Assembly (NCBI GenBank): GCA_002321895.1
Contig: DCMZ01000017.1
Location: 62,001 to 126,000, forward strand
DNA length: 64,000 bases
Origin: Bdellovibrionaceae bacterium UBA1609
GTDB taxonomy: Bacteria; Bdellovibrionota; Bdellovibrionia; Bdellovibrionales; UBA1609
Direction of reading: 5' to 3'
Positions 8,211 through 16,923 of the stretch are shown in pieces (position 1 is the first letter of the stretch; every line of letters starts with the position of its first letter). Below the pieces are notes generated by a model. That model was given only the letters and a program-made list of their open reading frames with translations, did not search any database and had not been told where the DNA came from. Both the position numbers and the translations under genes were made by a program.

Positions 8211-9171
8211 TTTTTAACTCCAGGGAAATTGCAGAATTAGATTTATATATTTTTTGTGGATCCACATCTTGGCTTACAAATTCACAATGATTGACATGAT
8301 ACCCAGCAATAGCCTCATGCTTTACAGCCGAGTTTAAGGAGTACCCGGGAACTTCTAAAAACTCCTGCTGCTGAGTTCTAAATACAATCACATCAAAAGA
8401 CTCCGGTTGAAATGTCTCGATGACTCTTTTAAGTGTGGGCAGATAGTTGTGATCAATACGCACATTGGTTTCAAAGCTCACATACGCGCCCTCTTCCTGA
8501 GGAGTCACGTGAATCGTATAGTATTCACTTCCTCGTATGGCATTCAATGAATATCCACAGGGATCAAACAAGTAATCGTCCACTTCAAAACCATCAAATA
8601 TTTGGTCCACCTGTGTCAGTTCTCTGGCCTGCTGGCGACTTTTACATTCACCTCCAAAGGCCACAAGACTATTACCATCAAGACCGTACATTAAAATCTC
8701 TAGGGTCACATCATCCGTTGGAGGGTGATATGGCTGTTCTAAATGGAAAAGATATAAGTGATGCCCAGACTCTTGCCCAAATTGATAGGCACTACCTGGT
8801 AAGAATCGATTGATCTCTTTAACATCATCCTCAAACGACGACCTTTGGTTTTCAGGTCGATATTCATTTTTTCTCTCATAGATCAAAAATGCTACGCCCT
8901 CTTTCCCCATTTTCTCAATGAAGAAGGTTACGGCCTTAGCCAACGTGGTTTCACCGCATGTGATCATAACAAAGCGATCTTTCCACACAAATAAACTGGA
9001 TTCAGATAGGAGATAAGCATGACAGTCAGTGTTTTTAATCGAAGATAATATTTGAGCGTTAGAACAAGCTACAACTTGCTTCCAAAATGCCTCTCCCAAT
9101 TCCATAAGGTTTTGCCCCTGGAATACCAGTTCAATTTTTTTCTCAGAACCTTCAAAAAACAACGAATCCAC
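8203..9171 (-). CDS. speD: S-adenosylmethionine decarboxylase proenzyme, eukaryotic type
   Basis: This enzyme makes decarboxylated AdoMet for spermidine synthesis. Its 322 residues align by eye to the animal/plant family, not to the short bacterial SpeD. The self-cleavage motif LSESS is at residues 55-59, so Ser58 would become the pyruvoyl group. The equivalents of human Glu8/Glu11 (FFEGSEKK: Glu7, Glu10), Cys82 (ITCGETT: Cys72), Ser229 (CGYS: Ser208) and His243 (TIHVTP: His221) are all present, as is YVSFETN. The GTG at 9171 is abutted by AAGGGAG, so the TTG three codons later may be the real start. It is upstream of and overlaps speE. Confidence 0.92.
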   Translation of the reverse strand: MDSLFFEGSEKKIELVFQGQNLMELGEAFWKQVVACSNAQILSSIKNTDCHAYLLSESSLFVWKDRFVMITCGETTLAKAVTFFIEKMGKEGVAFLIYERKNEYRPENQRSSFEDDVKEINRFLPGSAYQFGQESGHHLYLFHLEQPYHPPTDDVTLEILMYGLDGNSLVAFGGECKSRQQARELTQVDQIFDGFEVDDYLFDPCGYSLNAIRGSEYYTIHVTPQEEGAYVSFETNVRIDHNYLPTLKRVIETFQPESFDVIVFRTQQQEFLEVPGYSLNSAVKHEAIAGYHVNHCEFVSQDVDPQKIYKSNSAISLELKSE

Positions 9172-9295
9172 TCCCTTTTTACAGGTCTACCACTCAACTT
9201 CATTGATTTGACACAAGAGCCCAAATTGACGTAAAAAAAGAGTGATTTCAAGGTTTTTGAATGGTTTTACCCTTTTTTTAGAGGAAAATAGGTTC

Positions 9296-10165
9296 ATGAA
9301 TTACAAAATCACCGCAATCATCCCCACCTACAATCGATCCAGATTCCTTCCTAGAGCACTTCATTCCGTTCTAGACCAAACCCACCCGGTAGACGAGCTT
9401 ATCGTGGTTGATGATGGGTCAACGGACAACACTCTGCAGACTTTAGCCGACTTTGAAGAAAAAAATCACAGCCGATTCCCTAGTACCCGGTTTTTTAGAG
9501 TGATCACCAGTGAAAACCGGGGGGTTTCTGCGGCCAGAAATTTGGCAGCAAGAGAGGCCTCGGGTGATTGGTTGGCATTTCTGGATAGTGATGACGAATG
9601 GTTACCTGAGAAAACCTTTAAACAGATACAATATTTGGAGTCTTCCCCCAATGAACCTCTCATTCACGGCGAGGAAATTTGGATTCGCAATGGTCGGCGG
9701 GTCAACCCCATGAAAAAGCATAAAAAATCTGGAGGATCCATTTTTGCTCAATGCCTACCTCTTTGCTGCATTAGTCCTTCTGCTACAATGATTCAAAGCG
9801 ATCTGTTTAAAAACCTTGGCGGATTTCGAGAGGACTTCCCCGTTTGCGAAGACTATGATTTATGGCTAAAGGTTTGTTCCGAAAATAGAGTGGGCTTCAT
9901 AGAGGATCCCATAATTAAAAAATATGGTGGTCATGAAGACCAACTCTCTCAAAAGTTTTTTGCTATGGATTACTGGAGACTTTTAGCCCTTCACCCTTTC
10001 TTAAAGTCTGAAAAGCTGGATTTAGACCTCAGACAAAAAGTCGCAGTAACCATGAAAGAAAAGGCTCAAATTCTCTTAGTAGGTTATGAAAAGCACAACA
10101 ATCTCGATAACTATGCAAAAGTGGAGAAGCTATTGTTGGACGCCATTTCTATTTTAGAAAGCTAA
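9296..10165 (+). CDS. Family 2 glycosyltransferase
   Basis: A GT-A fold enzyme of 289 residues from the ATG at 9296, which has GAGGA upstream; the longer frame from 9242 lacks a good site. The N terminus ITAIIPTYNRSRFLPRALHSV, the ELIVVDDGSTDNT strand and loop, and WLAFLDSDDEW, which holds the metal-binding acidic motif, define the sugar-nucleotide-dependent family. CEDYDLWLK follows, the usual acceptor-side ED motif. No membrane helices are visible. It is a single gene, convergent with the acyl-CoA dehydrogenase, so its sugar and acceptor cannot be inferred; polysaccharide or lipid glycosylation is likely. Confidence 0.9.
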   Translation: MNYKITAIIPTYNRSRFLPRALHSVLDQTHPVDELIVVDDGSTDNTLQTLADFEEKNHSRFPSTRFFRVITSENRGVSAARNLAAREASGDWLAFLDSDDEWLPEKTFKQIQYLESSPNEPLIHGEEIWIRNGRRVNPMKKHKKSGGSIFAQCLPLCCISPSATMIQSDLFKNLGGFREDFPVCEDYDLWLKVCSENRVGFIEDPIIKKYGGHEDQLSQKFFAMDYWRLLALHPFLKSEKLDLDLRQKVAVTMKEKAQILLVGYEKHNNLDNYAKVEKLLLDAISILES

Positions 10166-10166
10166 T

Positions 10167-11372
10167 TTACCGAACCATTTCAGGGTTTCGACTTAAATCT
10201 TTCGTGATGTTTTTCTGATGAGACTCCAAGGTTCCCCCACCGATCTCAAGCAGTTTGGCATCTCTCCAAAGTCGCTCAACCACGTACTCTCCGACATAAC
10301 CATAGCCGCCAAGAACTTGAATGGCGTTATCTGCCACCTGCTTACCCATAGTTGTAGCCACCAATTTCACACCATCGGAATCCACTCGGTTTCCACCCTT
10401 GTTCAAATCCAATTTGCGGGCCACCTCATAAACGTAACATTTGCTCGCCATATACTGAGCATAGCTGTCACTAATATACTTTTGTATTTGTCCGTATACA
10501 CTGATGGGCTTGCCAAAGGCTTCACGCTCGTTGGCATATTTGATCATCACTTCAATACTACGACGGGCAATTCCCAAACTCATGGCAGCCAAAGTCAGTC
10601 GCTCAATTTCCAAGTTGCGCATCATATGATGCATGCTCGAACCTTCACTACCGACAAGAGCATTTTCTTCTACAAATGCATTTTCAAAAACAAGCTCTGC
10701 CGTGTTTGATCCACGCATTCCCGTCTTATCTTGAATTTTCTGCCCTACGCTATAGCCATCACAGGATTTATCCACAAGGAATGTGGATAACTGTGACCGG
10801 CCCTTCTCATCCACTCCAGTCACTGCGTAGAGCCAAACCAGATCTGCTTTAGTGCCTTTTTCGTCGACCACACCATTGGTGATCCACATTTTTTGGCCAT
10901 TGATGTTGTACCCACCATCTTTCTTTTCCGCTTTGGTTTTCATTCCCATCACATCGGTGCCCACATGAGGCTCACTCATAGCCATACAACCAACGAGCTC
11001 CCCACTGCACAAACCTGGAAGGTACTTTTGTTTTTGCTCCTGAGAACCATTGACGGCCAAATTATTTACACAAAGCATGGAGTGAGCCAAATAGGCGAGG
11101 CAAAACCCAGGATCAGAAACAGACAACTCTTCGTGGGCAATAACTGCGGCCATGGCATCCATTCCTGCACCACCGAATTCATCGGATACGGTAATTCCCA
11201 GCAGCCCAATCTCTCCCAATTTTTTAAAGAGCTCTAGATTAAACTCTTCTTTACGATCAAAGCTTTCCGCCTGGGGCTCAACTTCACTTTGAGTGAATTC
11301 ACGTACCATCTGCCGAAGCATTTTATGCTCTTCTGTGGGATTGAATAGATCTAGGTTATTCCAGTCCGACAT
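10167..11372 (-). CDS. Acyl-CoA dehydrogenase, isovaleryl-CoA-dehydrogenase-like
   Basis: An FAD flavoenzyme that oxidises acyl-CoA to enoyl-CoA. CMAMSEPHVGTDVMGMKTKA and WITNG are the FAD/substrate loops of the family; ERLTLAAMSLGIARRSIEV and QVLGGYGYVGEYVVERLWRDAK are the C-terminal helices. The final loop reads EIGGGTLESHQ rather than YEGT, which is the isovaleryl-CoA type; the catalytic glutamate would then be in LEIERL. This suggests leucine or branched-chain breakdown. AAAGG directly touches the first ATG at 11381, so the ATG at 11372 is the better start. The two stops of this gene and the glycosyltransferase are one base apart. Confidence 0.93.
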   Translation of the reverse strand: MSDWNNLDLFNPTEEHKMLRQMVREFTQSEVEPQAESFDRKEEFNLELFKKLGEIGLLGITVSDEFGGAGMDAMAAVIAHEELSVSDPGFCLAYLAHSMLCVNNLAVNGSQEQKQKYLPGLCSGELVGCMAMSEPHVGTDVMGMKTKAEKKDGGYNINGQKMWITNGVVDEKGTKADLVWLYAVTGVDEKGRSQLSTFLVDKSCDGYSVGQKIQDKTGMRGSNTAELVFENAFVEENALVGSEGSSMHHMMRNLEIERLTLAAMSLGIARRSIEVMIKYANEREAFGKPISVYGQIQKYISDSYAQYMASKCYVYEVARKLDLNKGGNRVDSDGVKLVATTMGKQVADNAIQVLGGYGYVGEYVVERLWRDAKLLEIGGGTLESHQKNITKDLSRNPEMVR

Positions 11373-11410
11373 TACCATCATCCTTTGTCATTAGAGGTTT
11401 TACAATTTGC

Positions 11411-11473
11411 CTTAATGTGTATGGTGGAGCAAGCTGATTTACTCAAAATCCCACACTAAACAGACACATTAAG
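11411..11473. promoter_or_regulatory. Spaced 10-bp inverted repeat upstream of the acyl-CoA dehydrogenase gene
   Basis: CTTAATGTGT at 11411-11420 and its exact reverse complement ACACATTAAG at 11464-11473 are separated by 43 bp. The pair lies in the 238-bp divergent intergenic region, starting 39 bp upstream of the dehydrogenase start. The centre-to-centre distance is close to five helical turns, which would suit a looping regulator or paired operator sites. This is inference from the sequence only. Confidence 0.4.
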
Positions 11474-11545
11474 CCCTTATTTCAAGCACTTAAACACATT
11501 TGCTGATGCCTTGCTTCCCCGCTTTTATTGACCGGATCAGCCGAG

Positions 11546-11575
11546 TTGACCTTTCCAATAACAAATGCGTAAATG
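11546..11575 (+). promoter_or_regulatory. Possible sigma-70-type promoter for iscS
   Basis: TTGACC at 11546-11551 and TAAATG at 11570-11575 are separated by 18 bp and lie 35 bp before the iscS ATG at 11611. The -35 box is good and the -10 box weak, so this is only a candidate. Confidence 0.35.
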
Positions 11576-11610
11576 GGCCATTAACCAGGTAAATAAGGAT
11601 CATTTTCTCA

Positions 11611-12792
11611 ATGAAAATGCCAGTCTACTTAGACAACAATGCAACTACGCCCATCGACCCCCGAGTCACCGAGGTCATGCAACCTTATTTTAACGAGCAG
11701 TTTGGAAATGCTTCTAGCTCCAGTCATGCCTATGGTTGGAATGCAAAGAAGGCAGTAAAAATCGCCCGAGAACAAGTCGCGCAACTCATTGGAGCTGATT
11801 CTGATGAAATCATATTCACTAGTGGTGCTACGGAAAGTAATAATTTAGCCATTCTTGGATATCTTTTTAATTTTCTTTGCCCCACCAAAATAACTGAAGA
11901 AGTGCCCCATTTCATTACCAGTGCCATTGAACACAAAGCCGTTTTCGAGGTCGGCGAGAGATTAAAAGAGTGGGGCTGCGAAGTCACCTTTCTTGATCCC
12001 GATAGTTTAGGACGCATCTCTGCTGAGCAAGTTCGAGCAGCCATTCGCCCCAACACTAAATTGATTAGTATCATGTGGGCCAACAATGAGATTGGAACCA
12101 TTAATCCCATCGAAGAGATTTCTCAGATCTGCCAGGAAAAAGGGATCCCATTCCATACAGATGCGGCCCAAGCTGTGGGAAAAGTAGGTCTTAATGTGAA
12201 AGAAATGGGTATCGACTTGCTTTCTCTTTCAGCCCATAAAATATATGGACCCAAAGGAATCGGCGCTCTTTACATAAAAAGAAAAGACCCTGAAATTAAA
12301 ATCACTCCTTTCACAGTAGGAGGATCTCAAGAGCGAGGTATCCGTCCTGGGACACTCAACGTTCCAGGAATTGTTGGCCTTGGAATGGCTTGCCAGATTT
12401 TACAAAATGAAGGATCTCAAGAAAAAGAACGTATTAAATCTATGCAATCTCATTTGATTAAAGAGGTTCTAGCTCATTGCCCAGGAGCGCAACTCAATGG
12501 GCACCCCACAGAAAGGTTATATAATAACATTAGCTTTTCCTTTAGTCGTGTTCACCCTGAGGACTTTGCTTTGGGCTTATCTGGCTTAGCTATTAGCTCC
12601 AGTTCAGCCTGTAGTTCTAACGCTAGTGCGCCCAGTTACGTTCTTAAAAGTATAGGATTGAGCGATGAACTTGCACTAGCCACTATTCGAATTGGCTTAG
12701 GTCGTTTTACTCAACAGTCTGACCTAGACTTAGCTCTTCAGAAAATAATTAAAATGCATAGTAATATTAAACACTTAGAGCCAAATACTTAA
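11611..12792 (+). CDS. iscS: Cysteine desulfurase
   Basis: PLP enzyme that removes sulfur from cysteine for Fe-S clusters and thiolation. VYLDNNATTPIDPRV opens the protein; the PLP lysine is in SLSAHKIYGPKGIG; the catalytic cysteine is in the loop SSSSACSSNASAPS (residues ~330-343), and IRIGLGRFT closes the fold. Length 393 is normal. The ATG at 11611 has AAGGA upstream, and an ATG two codons later is also possible. It is followed 83 bp downstream by an A-type Fe-S carrier. No IscU, IscR or NifU gene is adjacent, so the scaffold must be encoded elsewhere. Confidence 0.95.
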   Translation: MKMPVYLDNNATTPIDPRVTEVMQPYFNEQFGNASSSSHAYGWNAKKAVKIAREQVAQLIGADSDEIIFTSGATESNNLAILGYLFNFLCPTKITEEVPHFITSAIEHKAVFEVGERLKEWGCEVTFLDPDSLGRISAEQVRAAIRPNTKLISIMWANNEIGTINPIEEISQICQEKGIPFHTDAAQAVGKVGLNVKEMGIDLLSLSAHKIYGPKGIGALYIKRKDPEIKITPFTVGGSQERGIRPGTLNVPGIVGLGMACQILQNEGSQEKERIKSMQSHLIKEVLAHCPGAQLNGHPTERLYNNISFSFSRVHPEDFALGLSGLAISSSSACSSNASAPSYVLKSIGLSDELALATIRIGLGRFTQQSDLDLALQKIIKMHSNIKHLEPNT

Positions 12793-12875
12793 TATGACTC
12801 TCTAATGAGAATACCTTGCAAACTCTGGATTTCCTGTTTTCCTATGTGTTATAATAAGGTAGTTCTAGTGAGGCC

Positions 12876-13205
12876 ATGATGATTAAAATTAGTGAAACTG
12901 CAGCAAAAAAAATAACGGCACTTCGTTCTGAAGAAGGCCAGCCCTCTGAAGCATTCTTAAGAGTGAGCGTTAAGAGAGGGGGCTGCTCGGGCTTTTCCTA
13001 TAAACTTGCTTTTGACCAAACTCTTGCAGACAACGATAAGTCTGTAGAGATGCATGGTGAAAAAGTTGTCATCGACACCCAAAGCATTCTCTATCTAATG
13101 GGAATGGAACTGGATTACGAAGGTGGGCTCAACGGAAAAGGGTTTATTTTCAACAACCCTAATGCCACCAAAAATTGTGGGTGCGGTTCAAGCTTCGCTG
13201 TCTAA
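12876..13205 (+). CDS. A-type iron-sulfur cluster carrier (ErpA/IscA family)
   Basis: The 109-residue protein has the family pattern of three cysteines: one in RGGCSGFSYKLAFD and two in the C-terminal CGCG motif (TKNCGCGSSFAV). These bind and pass on Fe-S clusters to apoproteins. EDYEGGLNGKGFIFNNPNA-like sequence between them matches the SuhB/IscA core. It follows iscS in the same direction, so both work in Fe-S assembly. ErpA, IscA and SufA cannot be separated from sequence by eye. The start is the ATG at 12876; a second ATG follows directly. Confidence 0.93.
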   Translation: MMIKISETAAKKITALRSEEGQPSEAFLRVSVKRGGCSGFSYKLAFDQTLADNDKSVEMHGEKVVIDTQSILYLMGMELDYEGGLNGKGFIFNNPNATKNCGCGSSFAV

Positions 13206-13285
13206 AAGGTGCTAGAGGTGTTGCCTTCGAAGAGCAAAGCGAGGCGAGCAGGCAAAGCCTGCAAATGCCGAACGACTCACCTATT
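13206..13285. repeat. Intergenic hairpin sequence, REP-like
   Basis: The 80 bp between convergent genes contain GCAGGCAAAGCCTGC, a perfect 6-bp-arm hairpin, within a purine-rich GAGCAAAGCGAGGCGAG context. Similar composition and hairpins occur at 46030-46101. No T-run follows, so it is not a clear terminator. Confidence 0.35.
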
Positions 13286-14086
13286 TTAACTATCTTGTTT
13301 AGGCTTATTTCGATTTCGGTTCCGATTTCTGTTGCGGTTGCGTTTTTTCGGCCCTTGATTTTTGTCACCGGATCCACTTTCCGACTTTTGCCCACCGCCG
13401 TCAGACTTAGCTTTTCTTTGGTCGTTATTGCGGTTTCTATTACCACCATCACCGTCTGATTTAGCTCTTCTTTGATCGTTGTTGCGGTTCCTATTGCCAC
13501 CGCCACCTTGACGGTTTTTATTTCCACCACGATTTCGGCTATCGCGTCCTTTATGATTACGACCTCTTCGACGCATGGGCCTTAAATCTTCTTCGGTGGT
13601 TTCCGCTTTTAGCTTTTCAATTTCAGAAGCTGAAAGTGCATCGTCTGAAGACACATCATCACCCACTTCTTTATCGATTTCTTTAATCAGATCTTCATCC
13701 TGATCTAGCAAATTTCCACTACGAGCATGAGACTTGGATTCATCAACCACAACTCCGGACTTCAATCGCTTCTTTAAACCAGCAGTCTTCTCTTTTTCGA
13801 CTTGCTCGGTTAAATCCACAGTAATATCACCGAAACAATGCAGCTGACACGCCAAACGTCTTTGATCGATAAAATGGGCTGTTCCAATTAAGATCTTTTC
13901 TTTTTGTGACGGAGGCAAAACATTGTGCTCACCCTCAATCACTCGCACTCTGCACTCGGCACAACTCGGCACACCATTGCACACCGTTTTGATATAAACA
14001 CCGTTACGAATAGCCACATCAAAAACCGTTTCCTGCGGCTTAATTTCAAATTCCTTTTCGAGGGGAACAAATTTAACTTTCATCAT
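13286..14086 (-). CDS. [2Fe-2S] ferredoxin with long acidic linker and Arg/Asn-rich tail
   Basis: Residues 1-95 form an adrenodoxin-like [2Fe-2S] ferredoxin: Cys36, Cys42, Cys45 (CNGVPSCAEC) and Cys80 in RRLACQL, with the normal spacing C-x5-C-x2-C-x34-C. Residues ~110-180 are acidic and low in complexity. Residues ~185-266 are almost only Arg, Asn, Gly, Lys, Asp and Gln, with a repeated unit GNRNRNNDQRRAKSDG and a final run of RN dipeptides. Such tails usually bind RNA or are disordered. The start codon overlaps the tyrS stop, so it is in the zapA-fau-rny-tyrS run. Electron donor or RNA-associated role is inference. Confidence 0.87.
   Translation of the reverse strand: MMKVKFVPLEKEFEIKPQETVFDVAIRNGVYIKTVCNGVPSCAECRVRVIEGEHNVLPPSQKEKILIGTAHFIDQRRLACQLHCFGDITVDLTEQVEKEKTAGLKKRLKSGVVVDESKSHARSGNLLDQDEDLIKEIDKEVGDDVSSDDALSASEIEKLKAETTEEDLRPMRRRGRNHKGRDSRNRGGNKNRQGGGGNRNRNNDQRRAKSDGDGGNRNRNNDQRKAKSDGGGQKSESGSGDKNQGPKKRNRNRNRNRNRNKPKQDS
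13398..13498. repeat. Tandem 54-bp repeat encoding the ferredoxin tail
   Basis: Two copies of a ~47-base block (13398-13444 and 13452-13498) are offset by 54 bp and encode GNRNRNNDQ(R/K)(A)KSDG in the ferredoxin tail. Differences are mostly at third codon positions, so the peptide rather than the DNA has been kept. Confidence 0.7.
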
Positions 14087-15309
14087 TTACTCACAACTAT
14101 TTTGGCAAACTTCTTTTTGCCTACTTTAAAAATATGTTCATCTCCAAGAGAAAGATCGAGCTTCAAGTTAAAATCTTTAATCTTTTCACCATTCATCTCT
14201 ACCGCATTCGACTGAATCATCCTCCGCGCTTCAGAATTAGATTGAGTCAGCTTTGTATCTGTTAACAATTTACAAACCCACAGCTCCGTCTGCGCCGCCA
14301 AATTATGCTCTGGTATTTCATCGGGAAGACCTTTATTTACAAAGATTCTGTCAAATTCTTTTTCCGCATCCTCGGCAGCCTGTTTAGAATGAAATCTTTC
14401 AATGAAAAACTTAGCTAATTCCACCTTGGCTGTTCTTGGATGAACCTTGCCACTGGCGATATCACTTTCCAGTTGTTCAATCTCGGAAATAGATTTGTCA
14501 GTAAGCAAAGTATAATATCTTATCATCAGCTCATCTGAAACTCGCATGGTCTTGCCAAACATTTCACGTGGAGATTCATCCACACCAATGTAATTATCCA
14601 AAGACTTAGACATCTTTTTAACACCATCGAGACCTTCTAAAATAGGAACTGTTACAATACATTGTGGAGCTTGCCCCGCATCTTTCTGTAACTCTCTTCC
14701 AACTAAAAGGTTAAATTTTTGATCCGTCCCACCTAATTCTACATCAGCTTCCAAAGCCACAGAATCGTAGCCCTGAACAAGTGGATACAGAAATTCATGA
14801 ATACTGATGGCCTGTTGACTTTTATACCTCTTATTGAAGTCATCGCGCTCTAACATACGCGCCACAGTGTACTGACTGGTTAGCTTGATCATATCCGTGG
14901 ATGTCATCTTATCCATCCACTCAGTATTATATCGAAGTTCCGTCTTTTCGCGGTCTAAAATCTTAAAGACTTGATCCGCATAGGTTTTTGCATTCTCAAC
15001 CACCTCTTCTCGAGTCAATGCAGGTCGAGTTTCATTTTTACCTGTCGGATCTCCGATAAGCGCAGTGAAGTCCCCAATCAAGAACACTACTGTGTGTCCC
15101 ATGTCTTGAAACTGTTTTAACTTATTTAAAACCACGGTATGCCCTATATGAATATCAGGGCGAGAGGGATCAAATCCTAGCTTAATCCGCAAAGGAGTTT
15201 GAGTTTCGTAACTTTTCTTTAGCTTTTTCAGAAGATCTTCTTCTGAAATTAAGTCCTCAGTCCCTCTACGAATCTCCTCAAGCTGCTGTTCTGGAGTTAA
15301 CTTAAACAT
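14083..15309 (-). CDS. tyrS: Tyrosyl-tRNA synthetase
   Basis: Class I synthetase charging tRNA-Tyr. LGFDPSRPDIHIGHTVVLNKL carries the HIGH motif, KKMSKSLDNYIG the KMSKS loop, and QKFNLLVGRELQKDAG the binding region. The last ~60 residues (SNSEARRMIQSNAVEMNGEKI) form an S4 RNA-binding domain. At 408 residues it fits the TyrRS branch with the longer HIGH-type catalytic core. It starts 3 bp after the rny stop, and its own stop overlaps the ferredoxin start. Essential and well assigned. Confidence 0.96.
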   Translation of the reverse strand: MFKLTPEQQLEEIRRGTEDLISEEDLLKKLKKSYETQTPLRIKLGFDPSRPDIHIGHTVVLNKLKQFQDMGHTVVFLIGDFTALIGDPTGKNETRPALTREEVVENAKTYADQVFKILDREKTELRYNTEWMDKMTSTDMIKLTSQYTVARMLERDDFNKRYKSQQAISIHEFLYPLVQGYDSVALEADVELGGTDQKFNLLVGRELQKDAGQAPQCIVTVPILEGLDGVKKMSKSLDNYIGVDESPREMFGKTMRVSDELMIRYYTLLTDKSISEIEQLESDIASGKVHPRTAKVELAKFFIERFHSKQAAEDAEKEFDRIFVNKGLPDEIPEHNLAAQTELWVCKLLTDTKLTQSNSEARRMIQSNAVEMNGEKIKDFNLKLDLSLGDEHIFKVGKKKFAKIVVSK

Positions 15310-15312
15310 AGC

Positions 15313-16899
15313 CTACCTTGCATGCTCTACTATTCGAGTTTCGCGAACCACAGCCACTTTGATTTGACCTGGATAGTTCAGCTCTCTCTGAATTTTCTTG
15401 GAAATATCACGACTTAACATACTGGCCTGCTCATCAGTAACTCTTGAACTATCAACAATCACCCGAACTTCTTTACCACTCTGAATAGCGAAGGTTCTCT
15501 CAACACCATCAAAACTGTTACCAACACTTTCTAGGTCTTCCAGTCTTCTAATATAATTCTCCATCATTTCACGACGCGCTCCTGGGCGTGCCTTAGAAAG
15601 ATTGTTAGCGGCAATTACTATATGAGACAGCAAGCTTTCCGCCGGCTCCTCTTCCTCATGTTGTCTAATGGCTTTGACGATCTTATCTTTTTCACCATGC
15701 TTACGAGCAAATTCAGCTCCCGCAATAGCGTGACTTCCTTCAACTGTGTGATCTATGGCTCTACCAATATCATGTAGTAAACCTGCTCTACGAGCCACCA
15801 TAACATCATAACCGAGTTCGGCCGCGATAAGCCCAGCAATGTATCCCACTTCAATACTGTGTTGATACATATTTTGAGTTTCGGTGAGTCTATACTTTAA
15901 ATTTCCTAAAAGGTTTAGAATAGAAGGATGAACACCTAATACACCTAAATCAACACAGGCCTTCTCTCCTTCATCTTTCATCTCAGAAACCATTTCCGCT
16001 TTAATTTTACCAGTGACCTCTTCGATGCGAGCTGGATGAACACGTCCGTCTTCCATCAAACGCTCAATAGAACGTCTTGCTACTTCTCTTCTCACTGGAT
16101 CAAAACTAGAAATTATTACTGAATCCGGAGATTCGTCGATCACAACATCTACACCACAACAGGCCTCAAGGGCTCTAATATTCCGCCCCTCACGACCGAT
16201 GATTTTACCCTTCATCTCTTCACCACTGATAGCAATCGTAGTTACTGTTCTTTCTGTACTTACTTCACTGGCATATCTAGAGATGGCTTGAGCTAGAAGA
16301 CGACGAGACTTATCTCTAAACTGTCTTTCTCCATTCTCTTCAATAGCTTTCAATTTACCGTGAATTTCTTTTTCCACTTCGTCGATCATTACAGACTTCA
16401 TTTCTTCACGGGCTTGATCGGCAGTCATTCCTGCTACTTTTTCCAATTTTTGCTCTAGTTCGCGAATCTCTTCATCGACTTTCTTTTCTAAGGTTTCGAG
16501 TCGCTTTTCACCAATGACCAGGGCCTCTTTTCGCTCATCCAGTTCACGGCTTTTGGAATCCACTTCGTCGTTCTTCTTTTTATATTCTCGAACTAACTTT
16601 TGCTCTTTGTCTTTTAGATTATTCTCTTCTTGATTGATTTTTTGCTTCTGCTTTCGAATATCAGCTTCCGCATTTCTTCGAGCTCTATTCTCAAAATCCT
16701 TGGCCTTACTTTTAGCCTCACGGTCTACCTTAGCCGCTTTTGATTTTGCTCTATGAATAATTCGATCCGCTTCTTTCGAAGCTTCATCTTTCTTCTTATT
16801 GGTTAACATTCGTCCATATATCGAAAAACCAACGACTCCAATAATAAGGCCTCCAATCGCACTTATTAAAAAAACCGAAATTTCCATTGCCGAAATCAT
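15313..16899 (-). CDS. rny: Ribonuclease Y
   Basis: Membrane-bound endoribonuclease of mRNA turnover. The order is typical: an N-terminal transmembrane helix (FLISAIGGLIIGVVGFSIYG), a coiled coil rich in Lys/Glu to about residue 205, a KH domain (GRNIRALEACCGVDVVIDE), and an HD domain with LLHDIGRAIDHTVEGSHA, in which the HD pair binds metal. The length of 528 is normal. AAAGGA eight bases before the ATG at 16899 fits the start. It precedes tyrS by 3 bp. Its presence instead of an RNase E gene is consistent with this lineage but cannot be tested from this window. Confidence 0.95.
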   Translation of the reverse strand: MISAMEISVFLISAIGGLIIGVVGFSIYGRMLTNKKKDEASKEADRIIHRAKSKAAKVDREAKSKAKDFENRARRNAEADIRKQKQKINQEENNLKDKEQKLVREYKKKNDEVDSKSRELDERKEALVIGEKRLETLEKKVDEEIRELEQKLEKVAGMTADQAREEMKSVMIDEVEKEIHGKLKAIEENGERQFRDKSRRLLAQAISRYASEVSTERTVTTIAISGEEMKGKIIGREGRNIRALEACCGVDVVIDESPDSVIISSFDPVRREVARRSIERLMEDGRVHPARIEEVTGKIKAEMVSEMKDEGEKACVDLGVLGVHPSILNLLGNLKYRLTETQNMYQHSIEVGYIAGLIAAELGYDVMVARRAGLLHDIGRAIDHTVEGSHAIAGAEFARKHGEKDKIVKAIRQHEEEEPAESLLSHIVIAANNLSKARPGARREMMENYIRRLEDLESVGNSFDGVERTFAIQSGKEVRVIVDSSRVTDEQASMLSRDISKKIQRELNYPGQIKVAVVRETRIVEHAR

Positions 16900-16923
16900 G
16901 ATTCAAATCCTTTCAACTTTTCT

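Noticed and set aside
8433..8813. 126-codon plus-strand frame opposite the AdoMet decarboxylase gene
   Set aside because: It lies fully antisense to a gene with all catalytic residues, has no ribosome binding site and no recognisable domain.
10218..10709. 163-codon plus-strand frame opposite the acyl-CoA dehydrogenase
   Set aside because: Antisense to a conserved gene, with low-complexity His/Ser-rich translation typical of a shadow frame.
11730..12110. 126-codon minus-strand frame inside iscS
   Set aside because: Antisense to iscS in a conserved region, no ribosome binding site.
13159..13530. 123-codon minus-strand frame overlapping the ferredoxin tail
   Set aside because: It is an alternative frame of the Arg/Asn-rich repeat; its Thr/Lys/Val-rich translation arises from the repeat, and it runs through the 3' end of the A-type carrier.
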